Assembly: GCA_029204225.1 (NCBI GenBank)
Contig: CM055112.1
Coordinates: 1,898,346 to 1,962,345 of the forward strand
Origin: Diphasiastrum complanatum
Taxonomy: Eukaryota > Streptophyta > Lycopodiopsida > Lycopodiales > Lycopodiaceae
DNA: 64,000 nt
Direction: 5' to 3'
Shown here one piece after another: positions 12,062-58,330 of the stretch; position 1 is the first letter of the stretch; each line of letters begins with the position of its first letter. Below the pieces are notes generated by a model. That model was not told the origin of the DNA, did not search any database, and saw only the letters and a program-made list of their open reading frames with translations. The position numbers and the translations under genes were made by a program.

Positions 12062-12610
12062 GGGGCTGAGTACTCTTTTTGTAGACAGGAGTAGAGCATC
12101 ACAGGCAGTCGTCGGCTAGGCATCATCACAGTGGGTAGGGCCATCCCAGGGCGTAGGGTCACAGCCACCTGACACAGGCACGACGGAGTAGACACAGGGC
12201 TAAGTGCAGCCAGCTGGGGGCCAGAGGAGGGGAGAGAGGCAGAGGCAGAGGCAGAGGTAGAGGCAGGCGGAGGGGGGTGGTCCAAAGCCAGGGCACGCAA
12301 CAGGGATCCAGAGCACACAGCAGAGCCAGGGCCACACCACGGCATATGGCTCCCTCCAGTTCCGATTCATCTGCGGACCCATGGGACCTGCAGTCCACAG
12401 ATTTGGATGATTTATCCTACCATGACTCTGACGAGCCTTAGTTGTATAGTTTTCATTACGTTCATGGAACATCATTGTACCCCTTTTTGGTGCCATGTGG
12501 CATGATATTGTATATTATGATGATCCTATTCACAACATTGTCGTTATTCAGTATTGTTCTCTGTGGTTTTAGTGCAGTAACTTTGGTTTTATGGTTTATG
12601 ATTTATGGTT

Positions 12611-12612
<2 letters not shown>

Positions 12613-12690
<78 letters not shown>
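12613..12690. repeat. (GA)n microsatellite inside the hAT 3' region
   Basis: About 39 uninterrupted AG units. Apparent proteins made of alternating R and E here are artefacts of the repeat. Confidence 0.97.
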
Positions 12691-12693
<3 letters not shown>

Positions 12694-13069
12694 GGTTGTT
12701 TTGTCAAAAATTGTTTCATTTAAGGCTAAAGTTCAGAACAATCCAACTAGGTTTTTGTTCAGCATGGTTTTAGTTCCGTTTGTTGTGAATCGTGATCAGA
12801 GAGAGAGATAGAGATAGGGAGAATCAGAGAAAGGGAGATTCCTGCTATGTTCATTGGGAATGCCCCAATGTGTTCTCTTTTTTTTATATGGGATGTAGCT
12901 TTAGCGTAAAGTTGTAAACTTAGGAGTTAATACACCTAAAAGGGACCATCCTGCACCTGAAACAGTCGGCAAACTACACAATCATATTCCCCTCGATCAG
13001 AGCTTTCATCTGATACCCATATTGCACAAAAAATTTAAAAAAAAAAAAAATAGATTCTACACGATTATA

Positions 13070-13136
13070 GGAAAATCCCGAATCGCGAATCGGGATCGCG
13101 ATTTTGATCGCGATTCTGAATCGCGCTGCAACTATG
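13070..13136. repeat. hAT right terminal inverted repeat and subterminal motifs
   Basis: Contains repeated CGCGAATCGGG / CGCGATTTTGATCGCGATT motifs and ends CGCGCTGCAACTATG, the inverse of the left end. The exact duplication CTTCAAGT follows at 13137-13144. Confidence 0.88.
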
Positions 13137-13144
13137 CTTCAAGT

Positions 13145-13709
13145 TATTGCTAAAACAGCACACAAATGCTGGAAATAATGAAAGGAATGTGAATGTATTT
13201 CAAACAATATTGTTTACTGATGAAATGAACATTGAGAATACACATTTGAGCATAGAACTTGAAATGGTGGACTGGAAATACAATTCGTGAATAAAAACTT
13301 TGTAAGGTAGACTAAGCTTTATTCTCAATCAATCACCCAAAAAAATTGAGGCCCCAATAACCATTTGAAACGATCAACTGCGGTCGGTTTTCAAATTCTT
13401 TATCAAGGCCCATTGATAGCCCAAATTTTTGTGTCAATAATCAATGATAAATGCAACATCATGCATCACGAATGATTGATTGCCCCCCACGTTTTTCTCT
13501 CTATTTTACCCAGATACTCATTTGCATGTCTTCCTTGTGCAACTTGTTATTTGAATAGATGATTGTTTTTTCTACTTTGAGAGATATAAACTGAGTTTTA
13601 ACAAACATTCGCTATATTTTGCAAAGCCTTTTAATTATGTCCTAAGCTTCTTTCATGTTTTGGGTCAAGAAAATTCCAAGAATCATAAGCGACATCAAAT
13701 GTTTTTGTT
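13145..13709. other. MCM6 intron DNA without recognised features
   Basis: AT-rich, non-repetitive sequence between two hAT-type insertions. I see no open frame with domain content and no RNA gene. Confidence 0.5.
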
Positions 13710-13717
13710 ATCCGTAT

Positions 13718-13884
13718 CACAGATGCAGTGAATCACGATTCACTGGAATCGCGATTCTGCGAACCAGATTCGCTCTTTTTTTAGTTTAAAAAAAATTACC
13801 AGGAAATCGCGACCCTAGTGAATTGGGGGTCGCGATTCGAATTGCTGTCCGAATTGCGGACAGTGATTTGCCAGTGCATCTTTG
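13718..13884. mobile_element. 167-bp non-autonomous hAT element (MITE)
   Basis: It is flanked by an exact 8-bp duplication, ATCCGTAT (13710-13717 and 13885-13892). Termini are CACAGATGCAGTG at the left and, inverted, CAAAGATGCACTG at the right. Inside are GAATCGCGATTC and GGTCGCGATTCG motifs like the subterminal repeats of the large hAT at 1767-13136. It has no coding capacity. It was probably moved by a related hAT transposase; the match of termini is close but not identical. Confidence 0.82.
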
Positions 13885-14065
13885 ATCCGTATTATTCTTT
13901 TCAGATTTATCATCATCGATGTTACAATAAATCAATAAAGATATTGGTTGTCAGTCATTAAGAATATTTGTGAGTTGAGTAGTTCTTGAAAGAGGGAGTT
14001 AGTAACTTGTTTTTGATAGTCTCTTTCATTTGTAAATCTATTCTGATGGGAATTCATTCGTGCAG

Positions 14066-48856
<34,791 letters not shown>

Positions 48857-51800
48857 CGGTTTCTGTAGCTAAATTTCTCTCGAATTCACCAAAAGGGTAT
48901 AATGTCCCTAAATGCAAACAGCTCTGCATTCCCTACTGTCATGATTCCATATCAAGTGAGTGAAACTGTGGGAAAGAATGTGATGAACATCGGCTACAGA
49001 GCTGTCCTTTTGTACTATTAGAACGTGTACTAGTGATGGCATCTACCTTACCACCAAATGCTACTACTAACCTTCAGAAATTCCTGAAAATTTGGAAATT
49101 GGCAACAATTTGATGCTGAGGTCAAATAGTGATAGGGTAACGTTCTCAAAACAAGCTCTGGAGGTTCTGTACATTTGACACTAGAAAGCAGCAGTTGAGG
49201 AGATGCATGAAATAGGTTCAGAGAAGTTTGCCTTATTCTTTTATACGTCATGTCTGAAAGCAGTAATGCTTCAAGGCATTTCATCTACCCCAAGATTGCA
49301 CGATCTTGCGTTGGAATAACCTGTACGTCATCTTAGTTGTCCTCTATCTCTATTTTTGCTTCGCTGAGTTATAGGTGTTACCCCTATTGCTTCATCTTGC
49401 AGGAGGTGAGTTGTTGGATTTCCCTTGAAACAAAAGCATTTCTCTAACTTCAGTTGATTGTGCAATAGTTGCTTAGATTGCTAGATTCAATTTAATCCTG
49501 CAAGCAACGTTTAGAGAATTCATAGTTTGAAGTCTGAATACTAAGCATTTTACTATTTTGGGATCTATTTGCTTGTCAGAAGACCCGAAGTTAATCTCAA
49601 AGGCAAGCAACTATAATGCTACTAAAAGCTGGAAATTTTTCCAACCTAAATACATGACCTAAGTGGTCTAAGGCACATTCTCCCCAAAAGTTGCCAAGAT
49701 TGTTAAAATTTGACCTCCATTTAGCTGTAAGCAACCAGTAGAGCAGATGTTGTAAGGTCTTAACATTTCTTTTTGGCTATACTTGCTAGCAAATGTCATG
49801 CAGTGTGCTGTTGTCCTCGTTAGATTTTATGGCTCACTTATAGAAAACATCTTTGTTTGTTAGAAACACTCATTATGCTACTAATAGAATAAGTTGTTAA
49901 CAAACACTTGTGAATATACATGACCTGCAACTTGTGGCTGGCTGTTTTTATTGTGTACGTTCTTTTTTTACTCACAAATTGCTTCTGAAAACCTGTTATT
50001 TTTTGGATAATGTAAATCTAGTGACCTTTACTTATGATATGGGTCATTGTGAGATGAAATTGTGCAAATTACCTGAATTACAGTTGGTCTCTAGAAAGAC
50101 CATTGTCAAGATGATTATATCTTCTTAGGCATCATTCTCTATGATAAATGCATAATTGAAATGGTCAAGATTCTTACTGCCAGTAGAAACACTTTATTGG
50201 CCATAAAGGTTCTTAGACACATCAAAACGGGGAATTTGTAAATGTCTGTAATGAACTTTTAGCATTGAACAGGCAAGTAAATCTCCCCAAACGGACTTTT
50301 CCACCTGGAACAAAGAAAAATTTCTATTCTAGTCAAAAACAACTCAGGGATACTTTTATAAGTAGAGTGAAATCTTGAGTATGAGAGTTGCTATTGATGT
50401 GGAATCAAGGCCCTAACATGCCAGCCCTGAGGGCATGGGGCTTTGCTCAGGTCTTTGTAGCAGTAAAGCTTCAGCCTTTGAGTGTAGAGTCCTGCTTGAA
50501 ACTGCATAATAGTGTCTGCAATTCTTTCTTTGCCCCTGCTTTTGAAATTGTCTAGGAAACTTTACTGTTCTGCAGGAAGATTATGGGCTTAGAAAATGGG
50601 TGTCAGTAGGTGACTGTTGAGTATTGATTGTTGCTTGTTTGTGGCAGTCCAATGGAGATTCTTGCCTTTGGCCACTGTACGAATTTCAAGTAAACAATGA
50701 ACATTTCTTGGTACATTAGTTAAGTAACAGAAGTTGCCTAGACAAACTTCATATAGATTCAAAACACTTCTCACTGAGGTAGAATCCTGCATAAATCTGT
50801 TAAACTTAAATCATAAATTCTAAGAATCTTACAATGGCAGGATAGGAACACATTTTCCTTCCTAGAGTAAGTTGACCAACTGGTGGCATATAAAATTTCG
50901 GTGTAATTTTAAGTGCAACAGCATGTGTTCATTGAGCTCGGAGGTGGCTTGCCATACCCATTCAAGCAAGTACATATCCCAACGTCAGAATATCCTACAT
51001 ATTAAACACTAATTACATAATTTAACTGTATCTGCATGTGCTCCAATGAGATGTAAAATGATATGCTGGCAAACATGACATACCCTTAAATGTCTCCAAA
51101 GAGGAACATGCTCTAGCCCTTGTATCTACTTGAGAGATAGAAGCTCAAAACACCATTGAGGATTGATCTTGCCAAGCATTGTTCAGCAAGCAATTCTGTG
51201 AGCAACCCGGCCTCCCATAGGTGCTTGTTATTCTTTTCGAAGATGCTTGCTTAAGTGTATATACCTTCTTACTATATTGTGGTTTGAAAGCAGTTACAAC
51301 ATGTTTACGGTGATGACTATTATAGGTCACCTTAATACCCAACCTACTTGACAATATTGTGATCTAAAGGTTCTTTATGAGTTTTCATTTTATTAACATC
51401 AACATTTCCAAGCTATTGGGAAGTAAAATTTGATATGTTCCTAGTTAAGCTTAATCGTTGAATGAATAATTAATTATAGAAAAGATTTAATTTCCTTAAT
51501 CTCAATGGTAGACTAGCAGATGGTGTAGATGGCTTTTGAACTTTGCAAAGTTTTAACACCATGTGGACATGGGAGCAACAAGGAATCATGTGAGCCAATC
51601 ATAAATTCTCATGGTTAAGATTGGCAATGGGTGTTAGAGATGGAGTGGACTTCTTTCTTGTAGCAATGGGTTTAGGGTGCATGGTTTACTTACCTAACAA
51701 CATGCCAAGATTCACTATTGTTCAACCATACGTTTGTAGCTCGAGAATACAAAGTGAATTTGAAATTATGCTCAGTGCTTAGTTAATGGCAGTTCAATTA

Positions 51801-52915
51801 GATATAGATAGTTTTGTCAGTGAATTCTTTGAGGTGTGGTAGGTCTATATTTTAGGTTTGTTGCAACAAGTCCTAGGCATGTTAACAAGAGGTCCACAAT
51901 ATAGGGTTGAGCAAGTTATATTTTAGTATTGTCGTAGGCCTCCACAGTTTGGGATTTTTGTAGTACATGAAGGCATAGGCTCTTCAACAGATCCAATAGG
52001 AGTGGGCCTTGTTCTAGGACTATGGTTAAGCCTCATCAAGCCTACTTTAGATCTCAATTGACCTAATATTGGCCTTACATAGTTTAGGTCTTTGAGAAGC
52101 AAGCAATTGTGTGCTCCACTTGTCATTTGGACATCCACAAAATGTTCCGATGTGTCCTAGTTATCTCAATTTGTTATTTGAACATCCACAAAAAGTCTAA
52201 TGTGTTTTAGTTATCGATACTCTATGTCAAAGGTTCTTAACAATATCAACTAGTATACTTTAAACCATCTATTACATCAAAAGATATTAGGTTTTGACCA
52301 TCTCATTACACATTTACTTGTCATGCTTTAAATATGCCTTGAACTACAAAATTTGTGTATCGTAAGTCTACAAATTGCAAATATAATTTGTTGAGAATAA
52401 TTTGCACTTGGCCTTATCCAGATTTCTATGATGGGTTCCTTTTAAGTGTGCCATTATTATCCTAACTTCTTTACAAGCATGAGTTTGACATATAAAAATC
52501 CTTCATCTCAAAATGCATTTGAAACCTATAGTGGTCTATTTGTTACTTTGGTATTGCAAGTATATAAAGTAATGGTTGAGTTTCAAATTCTCTAATATCA
52601 TAATTTTCGTTCTAGGTGGTCCCATGGTAATAAGCCTTGCAAAATTCTCAAATTAGCTATATAAAATAGAATTACCAATACTACAAATTGACAATCATCT
52701 ATGTCATTCTTTCAAGAACATTTATTGAAATGTCTCTCTTGAAAAGATTGTCAAAATCCCCACTCTACCTTACAAATAAAGAATAGTAATCAAGTCGTGC
52801 CTTGGGACAACGTCGTACACTTTAGTTAAAAATGACAATTTTGATGGTTGCCATTAAGACTAATAATCCTCCTCTATCTACTTAATTAATTATTAGGCGT
52901 ATTCAAAATGATCAA
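48857..52915. other. Intergenic DNA downstream of MCM6, nothing recognised
   Basis: AT-rich sequence without long open frames, RNA genes or recognised repeat families. The first few hundred bases should hold the MCM6 3' UTR and polyadenylation site, which I could not place. Confidence 0.55.
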
Positions 52916-53255
52916 TAACGTATTAGATAACGGGCCTTGGAGGGCCTGTTCTTTGACGTTATGGTCAGATGATGCCCTTCAAATTACTTGCAATTAGCAA
53001 AGGTGCTTTTGTAAGACAGAGAGAGACTCTGTGCAATGCAACTACAAATGTATGTGATTCTAACTCTGGATTAGTACGTTCTCTGGTTTCAGATCTAAGT
53101 TTGTGAAGGTGCTCCAATGCCAACAGTAATTAGGCTGCATAGAATCTGGAGGAGTTAAGATTTCATAAGACAACTATGTTGTTGCGGCCTACTTTGTAAC
53201 TGAAGCAACACAACATGAATAACCGCATAAACTTTATTCGTGTAGATTGCAGTGG

Positions 53256-53272
53256 TTTTTTTTTTTTTTTTT
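53256..53272. repeat. Poly(T) tract
   Basis: 17 T residues (GGTTTTTTTTT...TTCTTCC). Confidence 0.9.
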
Positions 53273-53432
53273 CTTCCGAGAATCAAGTTAAAAAAGCTTG
53301 TCATGAATAATTGCATATATGCGTTAATCGTAGCTCATTCATCTGAAAATTATGTTCTAGAAAGTTGATGAATTTACAACTATTGAATCAATATCCGCAA
53401 CTCGTCCTTTGATGCGCAATAAGAGGTCAATC

Positions 53433-53570
53433 TTACCGAGCTGTACTTGCGAGGAACTTGTTATGGACCTGCTTTTGTTTTAGCATGCTCAAATCGCCAC
53501 CGGAGCAATGATTTATCACAAGGAACACATTATGTTCAGATTCAAAGTGAGCAAGGAGAGACGACAAAAA
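53433..53570 (-). pseudogene. Possible protein kinase fragment
   Basis: The minus strand reads EHNVFLVINHCSGGDLSMLK, which resembles the hinge and following helix of serine/threonine kinases such as plant ATG1 (LVLEYCxGGDLSMYI). No catalytic loop or glycine-rich loop was found nearby. If real it is a small captured or decayed piece; chance resemblance is possible. Confidence 0.3.
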
Positions 53571-54407
53571 AGGATAGCTCAGCATAGATAGTGTCTCTCT
53601 CTCTTCCTGTCTGCCCTGTGAACATTCTCGCAAAACGCCTGCACCTTTCAAAATTGAAAGGTAAAAACTTATGCCATTCAAAGATGCCTTACTAAAAATA
53701 GTAAGGCAGATTATGGCATTTAATGTGTCCAGTTTTAACGAAGAATCGACAACATCTGACCATAACGTTATTATCAACACCTGCTGATTCCTTCATAAAA
53801 ACATGCCGTAATGCGCCAGGAAAAAGCTTACTTACCAGCGTGAAGGGCCCTGAAACAACGTGAAAGTCAGTCAAGGGCAGTGAAGGGCACCACCCCGGCC
53901 ATCGCGTGATAAGAACGTGAGCTCAAGGATCAGAGAAAGGTTTTCTGTGGATCTGCTGGGGGAGTGTTTCAGCTGCTGAGTTTCCTTGAAGGCTAGCATG
54001 CGTCAGTGCATCTCTTGCAGGTGGCTTTGTCTTTTGAAGTTGAGGTTTAAAGCTCCTCTAGTTCAATCTCATAGCTTAATAAATTTTGGCTGTTTATTGC
54101 GCCCCCTATTGTGTAAAGATCTGTGACAGTATTATCTAGCGCCTGTTGCCAACCCACACACGCACATAAACCTCTCACAGGGCATTTGCCATAGAAATCA
54201 AATCGACTTTTGTCGCTGACAAACTTCGTTCTCTTTTAGCTTTTTTCTGTTTAGCATAGTTCACACATTTCTCACTTACTCAAAATTTGCTATCAGCAGT
54301 TTGGCCACTTTAGGAGATCTCGCAGCTTAGGTAATGTTTTTCTAGGTTTATGTAGTGAAGAGCACTGTGAAGTCTGGAGTGAAGAGCACTGAAGGGCGTT
54401 GAAAAGC

Positions 54408-54556
54408 AGATGCTGCTAATAACGTTAGTTAACGGGCCAGCATGGCCCATTATGGAAAATTGCAGGGTCACGGGCTCGCCCTCCCAGGCTCGCCCTAGGC
54501 CCTGCAATTTTCCATAATGGGCCATGTTGGCTCGTTATCTAATACGTGCAGCAGCA
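54408..54556. repeat. Long palindrome with ~47-60-bp arms
   Basis: CATGGCCCATTATGGAAAAT followed by TGCAGGG (54440-54466) is exactly inverted at 54500-54526. The arms extend outward through GTTAACGGGCC / GGCTCGTTATC with a few mismatches, and further through GCTGCT / GCAGCAG. The loop is about 33 bases and contains the short repeat GGGCTCGCCCT / AGGCTCGCCCT. Confidence 0.92.
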
Positions 54557-55014
54557 GAGCGGAGCTGAATAGCGACGAAATGGTTTGATCCTCGAAGAGT
54601 AGTGACTGTAGCATTCAACTCTGACATATCATTCTTGAGTGCATTGTTTTCAGCACTAGTGTGTTGCACATAATGAAGCAATTGCTGATTTGCAAGTTGC
54701 AATTGTTGATTAGCAAACTATAACTGATTAAGACAAGATATGCTATGCATTCCAATATCATGCAACCTTTGATAGTATCCAAGTAATATGTTATTTCCCT
54801 GACATACAAATATGAGAAGATGAGTTACGGACTTAAAATCTGGACACAAATTGGTAGCTGGATCATTAGGATAAATTGATCCATCTACCCACAAATCTAA
54901 ATGCATATGACTATTCATTCTCAGTTCTCTAACTATTGCAACAACATTCTCTACAACTTTCAAATTTTTTCCTAATAATTGGAGTGCATTCCATAGGAAG
55001 AGCAACATGCACAT
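54557..55014 (-). other. Possible decayed coding segment, family unknown
   Basis: The minus strand gives ENVVAIVRELRMNSHMHLDL and, after a stop, heptad-like text (QQLQLANQQLLHYVQ ... LKNDMSELNATVTTLR) that looks like a coiled coil. I do not recognise the family. Confidence 0.3.
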
Positions 55015-55360
55015 GGAACATTGCCATTGTTGAAAGCTATAATCTGTAAATGTTTCAAACTATAGTAAATCAACGTGAATAGATCTAGCATACCTTACTT
55101 TTGTAATATTTATGTCGCATTAAAAAATAGTCCCGCCTCATATTTCACTATAAGCATATAATGATTTCAAAAGTTCTGCTACTCCCGTTTCAGTTTTTGC
55201 ATTGAGCACACCAAGAATTTCAGTCTTAAAGCACTAGTCTCGAATTTTGGAACAAGCATGAAGAGACGTTATTACAACTCATGTTTAACTAACTATTGTC
55301 TGAAGTTAACCATACCAGTTAAACGTCGGGCAAGGTCAGAAACTTGAAAAACGACGACCA

Positions 55361-55740
55361 GAAGTTACCAATCTTCGATAACTCTATCTTCTACAGAATC
55401 AGAGTATATCGCAGCTTCACAAGAAGCTACAAAGAAAGCGATTTGGTTGAGAAACTTATTTTCAGATACCAGTTTGAATAAATATGCCCTGACATTATTA
55501 TTTTGTGATAATCAAAGTGCCATTGCCTTGTCAGCCAACCCTAGATTTCATTCTAGGAGTAAGCACATTGAACTGAAGTATCACTATGTCAGAAGCAAAG
55601 TTCTCGATGAAGAGGTTAGATTGCAGTGTTGTCGAACGCAAGATATGATAGCAAATATTTTTACCAAAGAATTAAGCTTGGATGCACACAAAAAGTTTTG
55701 TGCAGAACTAAGTTTAAAGGTCAAGGCATTCAATACTTAG
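55361..55740 (+). pseudogene. Copia RNase H fragment
   Basis: QSSITLSSTESEYIAASQEA, DNQSAIALSANP and HSRSKHIELKYHYVR are hallmark copia RNase H motifs, and IANIFTKELSLDAHKKF is the usual C-terminal end. The frame is open from about 55361 to the TAG at 55738-55740. The rest of the element is missing on the left. Confidence 0.88.
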
Positions 55741-56115
55741 TATCTAGCAAAAGTAGTTGCTAAAGATTGGACGTGATTTCCATTACTACTGCTTTGTTCA
55801 ATTTTTGATAGGCGTAGTCATGCATTGGAAGTAGGAAGTTTCCGCTATTCCATTACTCACCTATTTCCTACAGTTCTCACAACTTCGACCTAGAGAGGAT
55901 CGGTAATTTCCATGTGCGCCATCATTGCTCTAGTAGCTTCAAGTATTGTGAGATTCTTCTTTTCTACTATCCCATTTTGTTGAGGTATATCAACTTATAC
56001 AAATGATTCTTAATTCCATGCTCCTTGTAGAAGTTGATAAAAGTAATATAAATTCGAATGCTTCAAACTTTTCTTTTAAACATACCAAAAATTTGCAATT
56101 ACCTTTGCTTTCTTA

Positions 56116-56963
56116 TCAAGAGATTGAATAGGTATTGTGCCAACCCCAAGATCCTCTTCGACAAGCTTGGTCAACCACTTCATTTTGCCCTTCTTGATAT
56201 CGACTTCTTTTTGTGACAATCTCTAGCCCAATATCCAAGCTTTTGACAATAAAAGCATTCACCTTTCTTCTTCTTGCTTGATGAAGATCCTTGATTATCA
56301 TCATCATATTGGATTTTTTTGGAAATTTCTTAAACTTGTGCTTCTCTTTAGCTAGCATTGCCCAATCTTCTATTGATACAACTTCTCACCTCTATTCCTC
56401 CTTCAACATGATCTCATGAAGACCTTCAAATGTCGGTAGCCTCTCCCTTGATGCAATGCTGCTTGCAAAACATTTGAATTTTTTTTGACAAGTTGTTCAT
56501 TCTTGTGTGCACTAACTCCACATATCTTACTGGCTCCCCAATTGCAATCACTTGTCTGTCAATTCTTTGATTTGTGTGAAAAATGACCCATGCAACTTCA
56601 TTTTTTTCCATACGAATACTATTCAATTTGGTTCTTAAAAACATCATCTGTGAATGTTTCACCATTTGGTATTGTGCTTTGAGTGCTTCCCAAGCACCTT
56701 TTTGCCATTACAAGATCACTTATGTGGGCAATGACATGGTCCTTCATAGTCACATTGGTCAAAGATAGGGCCTTCTGGGTCCTTTTATCACACGAGCACA
56801 TATCAACTAGAGTTGTGTTTGGGCATTGTTCCACTCTAGTAACAATGTCCCATAGCTCATTTTTCATCAAAATGCTCTTCATTTTGAATTTTCAAATGAA
56901 ATAATTGGACATCCCGTCCAATTAATTAACTTCTCTAAGCACGGATTCGCCCAATCTTGCCAT
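56116..56963 (-). pseudogene. Copia gag fragment (minus strand)
   Basis: The minus-strand reading starts MARLGESVLREVN at 56963 and continues MKSILMKNELWDIVTRVEQC, FLRTKLNSIRMEKNE and, near 56240, ECFYCQKLGYWARDC. The last is a CCHC knuckle whose histidine is replaced by tyrosine. Frames shift and stops occur. It is opposite in direction to the RNase H fragment at 55361, so it is from a different insertion or an inverted piece. Confidence 0.8.
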
Positions 56964-57303
56964 TTTGCTAATAATCGCTTCTATGGCATCTTTTTGAAGT
57001 TTAATGAATGCCTTTGGTCTCAATTTAATTGAAACGCCCCAATGCTACTTCACTAACTTCCTTGCCCTTAAGTAGCAACAAAATTATTGGAGACAATGTG
57101 TAATACAAGGACGAAATATTGAGCAACATAGATGCCAAACTAATGAGTAGATTTTGCAAGATATACTTAAACTCTTGGTACTAGCTAGATTAGCTCCAAG
57201 TATTGCTCACCATCCATGGACTAATAGCCAATTTGATAAAGTTTACTTATGGCTCAAAAATTTATTTCCAGCGTTCAAAGCATAATTGAGATCAATGCTT
57301 AAG

Positions 57304-57316
57304 CCTATGATACCAT
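57304..57316 (-). other. Degenerate primer binding site of the minus-strand copia
   Basis: The minus strand reads TGGTATCATAGGC, close to the tRNA-iMet site TGGTATCAGAGC, and lies about 340 bp upstream of the gag fragment. The 5' LTR should begin just to the right, but I could not find its outer end. Confidence 0.55.
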
Positions 57317-58330
57317 TAAACATCTTTCAACCATGATGACCCCATATGAAAGCATTCAATGGTTATAGAATCAAGTTTCCTATCAATGTCTTGGATAAGG
57401 AAATTCAAGTACAATAGATTAGGTGATCTGACACAAAATTCTCAAAAGCTTTAATGGTCTATCTAAAGTCTTAGAACTATGTACACTCAAATATTTGATA
57501 GTTAAATCTTAGATCATCAATAGCTACTCCAGATGTAATATGGACCATTTCAAATTTCAAGAATAGGAAATATAGCTTATGAACTAGAGTCAACAACAAC
57601 ACTCAAATTTATGACATAGCTATTCTTAATACGAATATTAAACCAGGAGCATACCAAGTTACCGCCCATCAATGAAAATGTCACATGGAAATTCATACCA
57701 TGGAAAATTATGGGTTGTAGGATTATTGGATAGAAAGTCATGGAAGCAATGGGTCTTAGTTTTGTAAGGATTCTTTTGACCATTGTTATTGCATTGTTAT
57801 GAAATTTTGTGAGGAAGTATTGTGGTTATTCTACTTCTATGCGACGCAAAGTTGTTGACCCGAAAGTAGATGTTGGTGACGATGTCACAAAGATGTTTCC
57901 GATGAAACCTGAACAATAACCAAAAAATTGTCAAAAATGGTGAACTCCTGCAACTTTGTCGCAACACGAACAAGAAACGAAGGTCGAATGAGAACAATTC
58001 GCGACAATCAACGTCCCTTGACTCGAAGCACGAATGATTTGTGAATCATTCGTGAATCGTAAACACACCTCCAAGATCGCAAATCGCAAAGGGACGCAAA
58101 AACGAAAAACTACGAAAGAGACGAAAAGAACGAAAGCAAATGAGAGATTACGAAACAAACAAAGAGGAATCTTTCGCGCTGCCAGCTAGCAGCTCAACGG
58201 GCTTGGAGTCGTAGACTTCACGCCCAGCTGAAACGAGTGTCAATGGCGGAGACTAACTAACTAGTTGATTAGCGTTAACTAATCTTGTGATTCTACGTTT
58301 AGCCATCTTGTAAACTCCACACTGTGGAGG
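57317..58330. other. Intergenic DNA, probably holding parts of copia LTRs
   Basis: No gene is seen. The left part may be the 5' LTR of the minus-strand copia fragment, and the right part belongs to the LTR that ends at 58759. Neither outer LTR border was found. Confidence 0.4.

Larger units (their letters stand above)
2433..12441 (+). pseudogene. hAT transposase gene (BED finger, DUF659, hATC), interrupted
   Basis: The gene encoded the cut-and-paste transposase of the surrounding element. Approximate exons are 2433-3496, 3589-3934, 4032-4438, 4534-4703, 4813-5150, 5269-5668 and, beyond the gypsy insertion, about 12067-12441; each junction has GT and AG. The first exon has a BED zinc finger (W-R-C-L-H-C-G-G-x-F-x-G-S). 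Exon 2 gives ILSDGW and VVTDNASN...WTPCVAHCIDLL, the DUF659/catalytic region. Exon 5 gives TWWCIHG...CSAGACERN, the hATC dimerisation region. The tail is very acidic and then rich in R and G, ending near LDDLSYHDSDEP before TAG. Frame shifts in exons 1 and 2, a TAG near 5379 and the gypsy insertion make it non-functional as it stands. Confidence 0.85.
1767..13136 (+). mobile_element. hAT-superfamily DNA transposon carrying a nested gypsy element
   Basis: The element is bounded by inverted termini (CATAGTTGCAGCG at the left; the reverse complement CGCTGCAACTATG at the right) and an exact 8-bp target duplication, CTTCAAGT. It encodes a BED / DUF659 / hATC transposase on the + strand, now broken. 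Without the 6.4-kb gypsy insertion (5669-12061 plus one 5-bp duplication) it is about 4.97 kb, a normal size for an autonomous hAT. Both ends are crowded with GCGATTCG-type motifs, which probably bind transposase. It lies in the sense direction in the 5' MCM6 intron. Confidence 0.92.
52916..54547. mobile_element. Possible TIR element with a complex palindromic end
   Basis: CGTATTAGATAACGGGCC at 52919-52936 recurs inverted, with one change, at 54529-54546 (GGCTCGTTATCTAATACG). A further direct copy (GTTAGTTAACGGGCC) is at 54424-54438. This could be a 1.6-kb element with terminal inverted repeats, and it contains a kinase-like fragment. No target duplication was found, so it is tentative. Confidence 0.35.

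Noticed and set aside
12605-12811. Open frames of alternating Arg-Glu or Leu-Ser
   Set aside because: They are read-through of (GA)n/(CT)n repeats here and at 21521-21882, 28477-28763, 28943-29205 and have no protein meaning.
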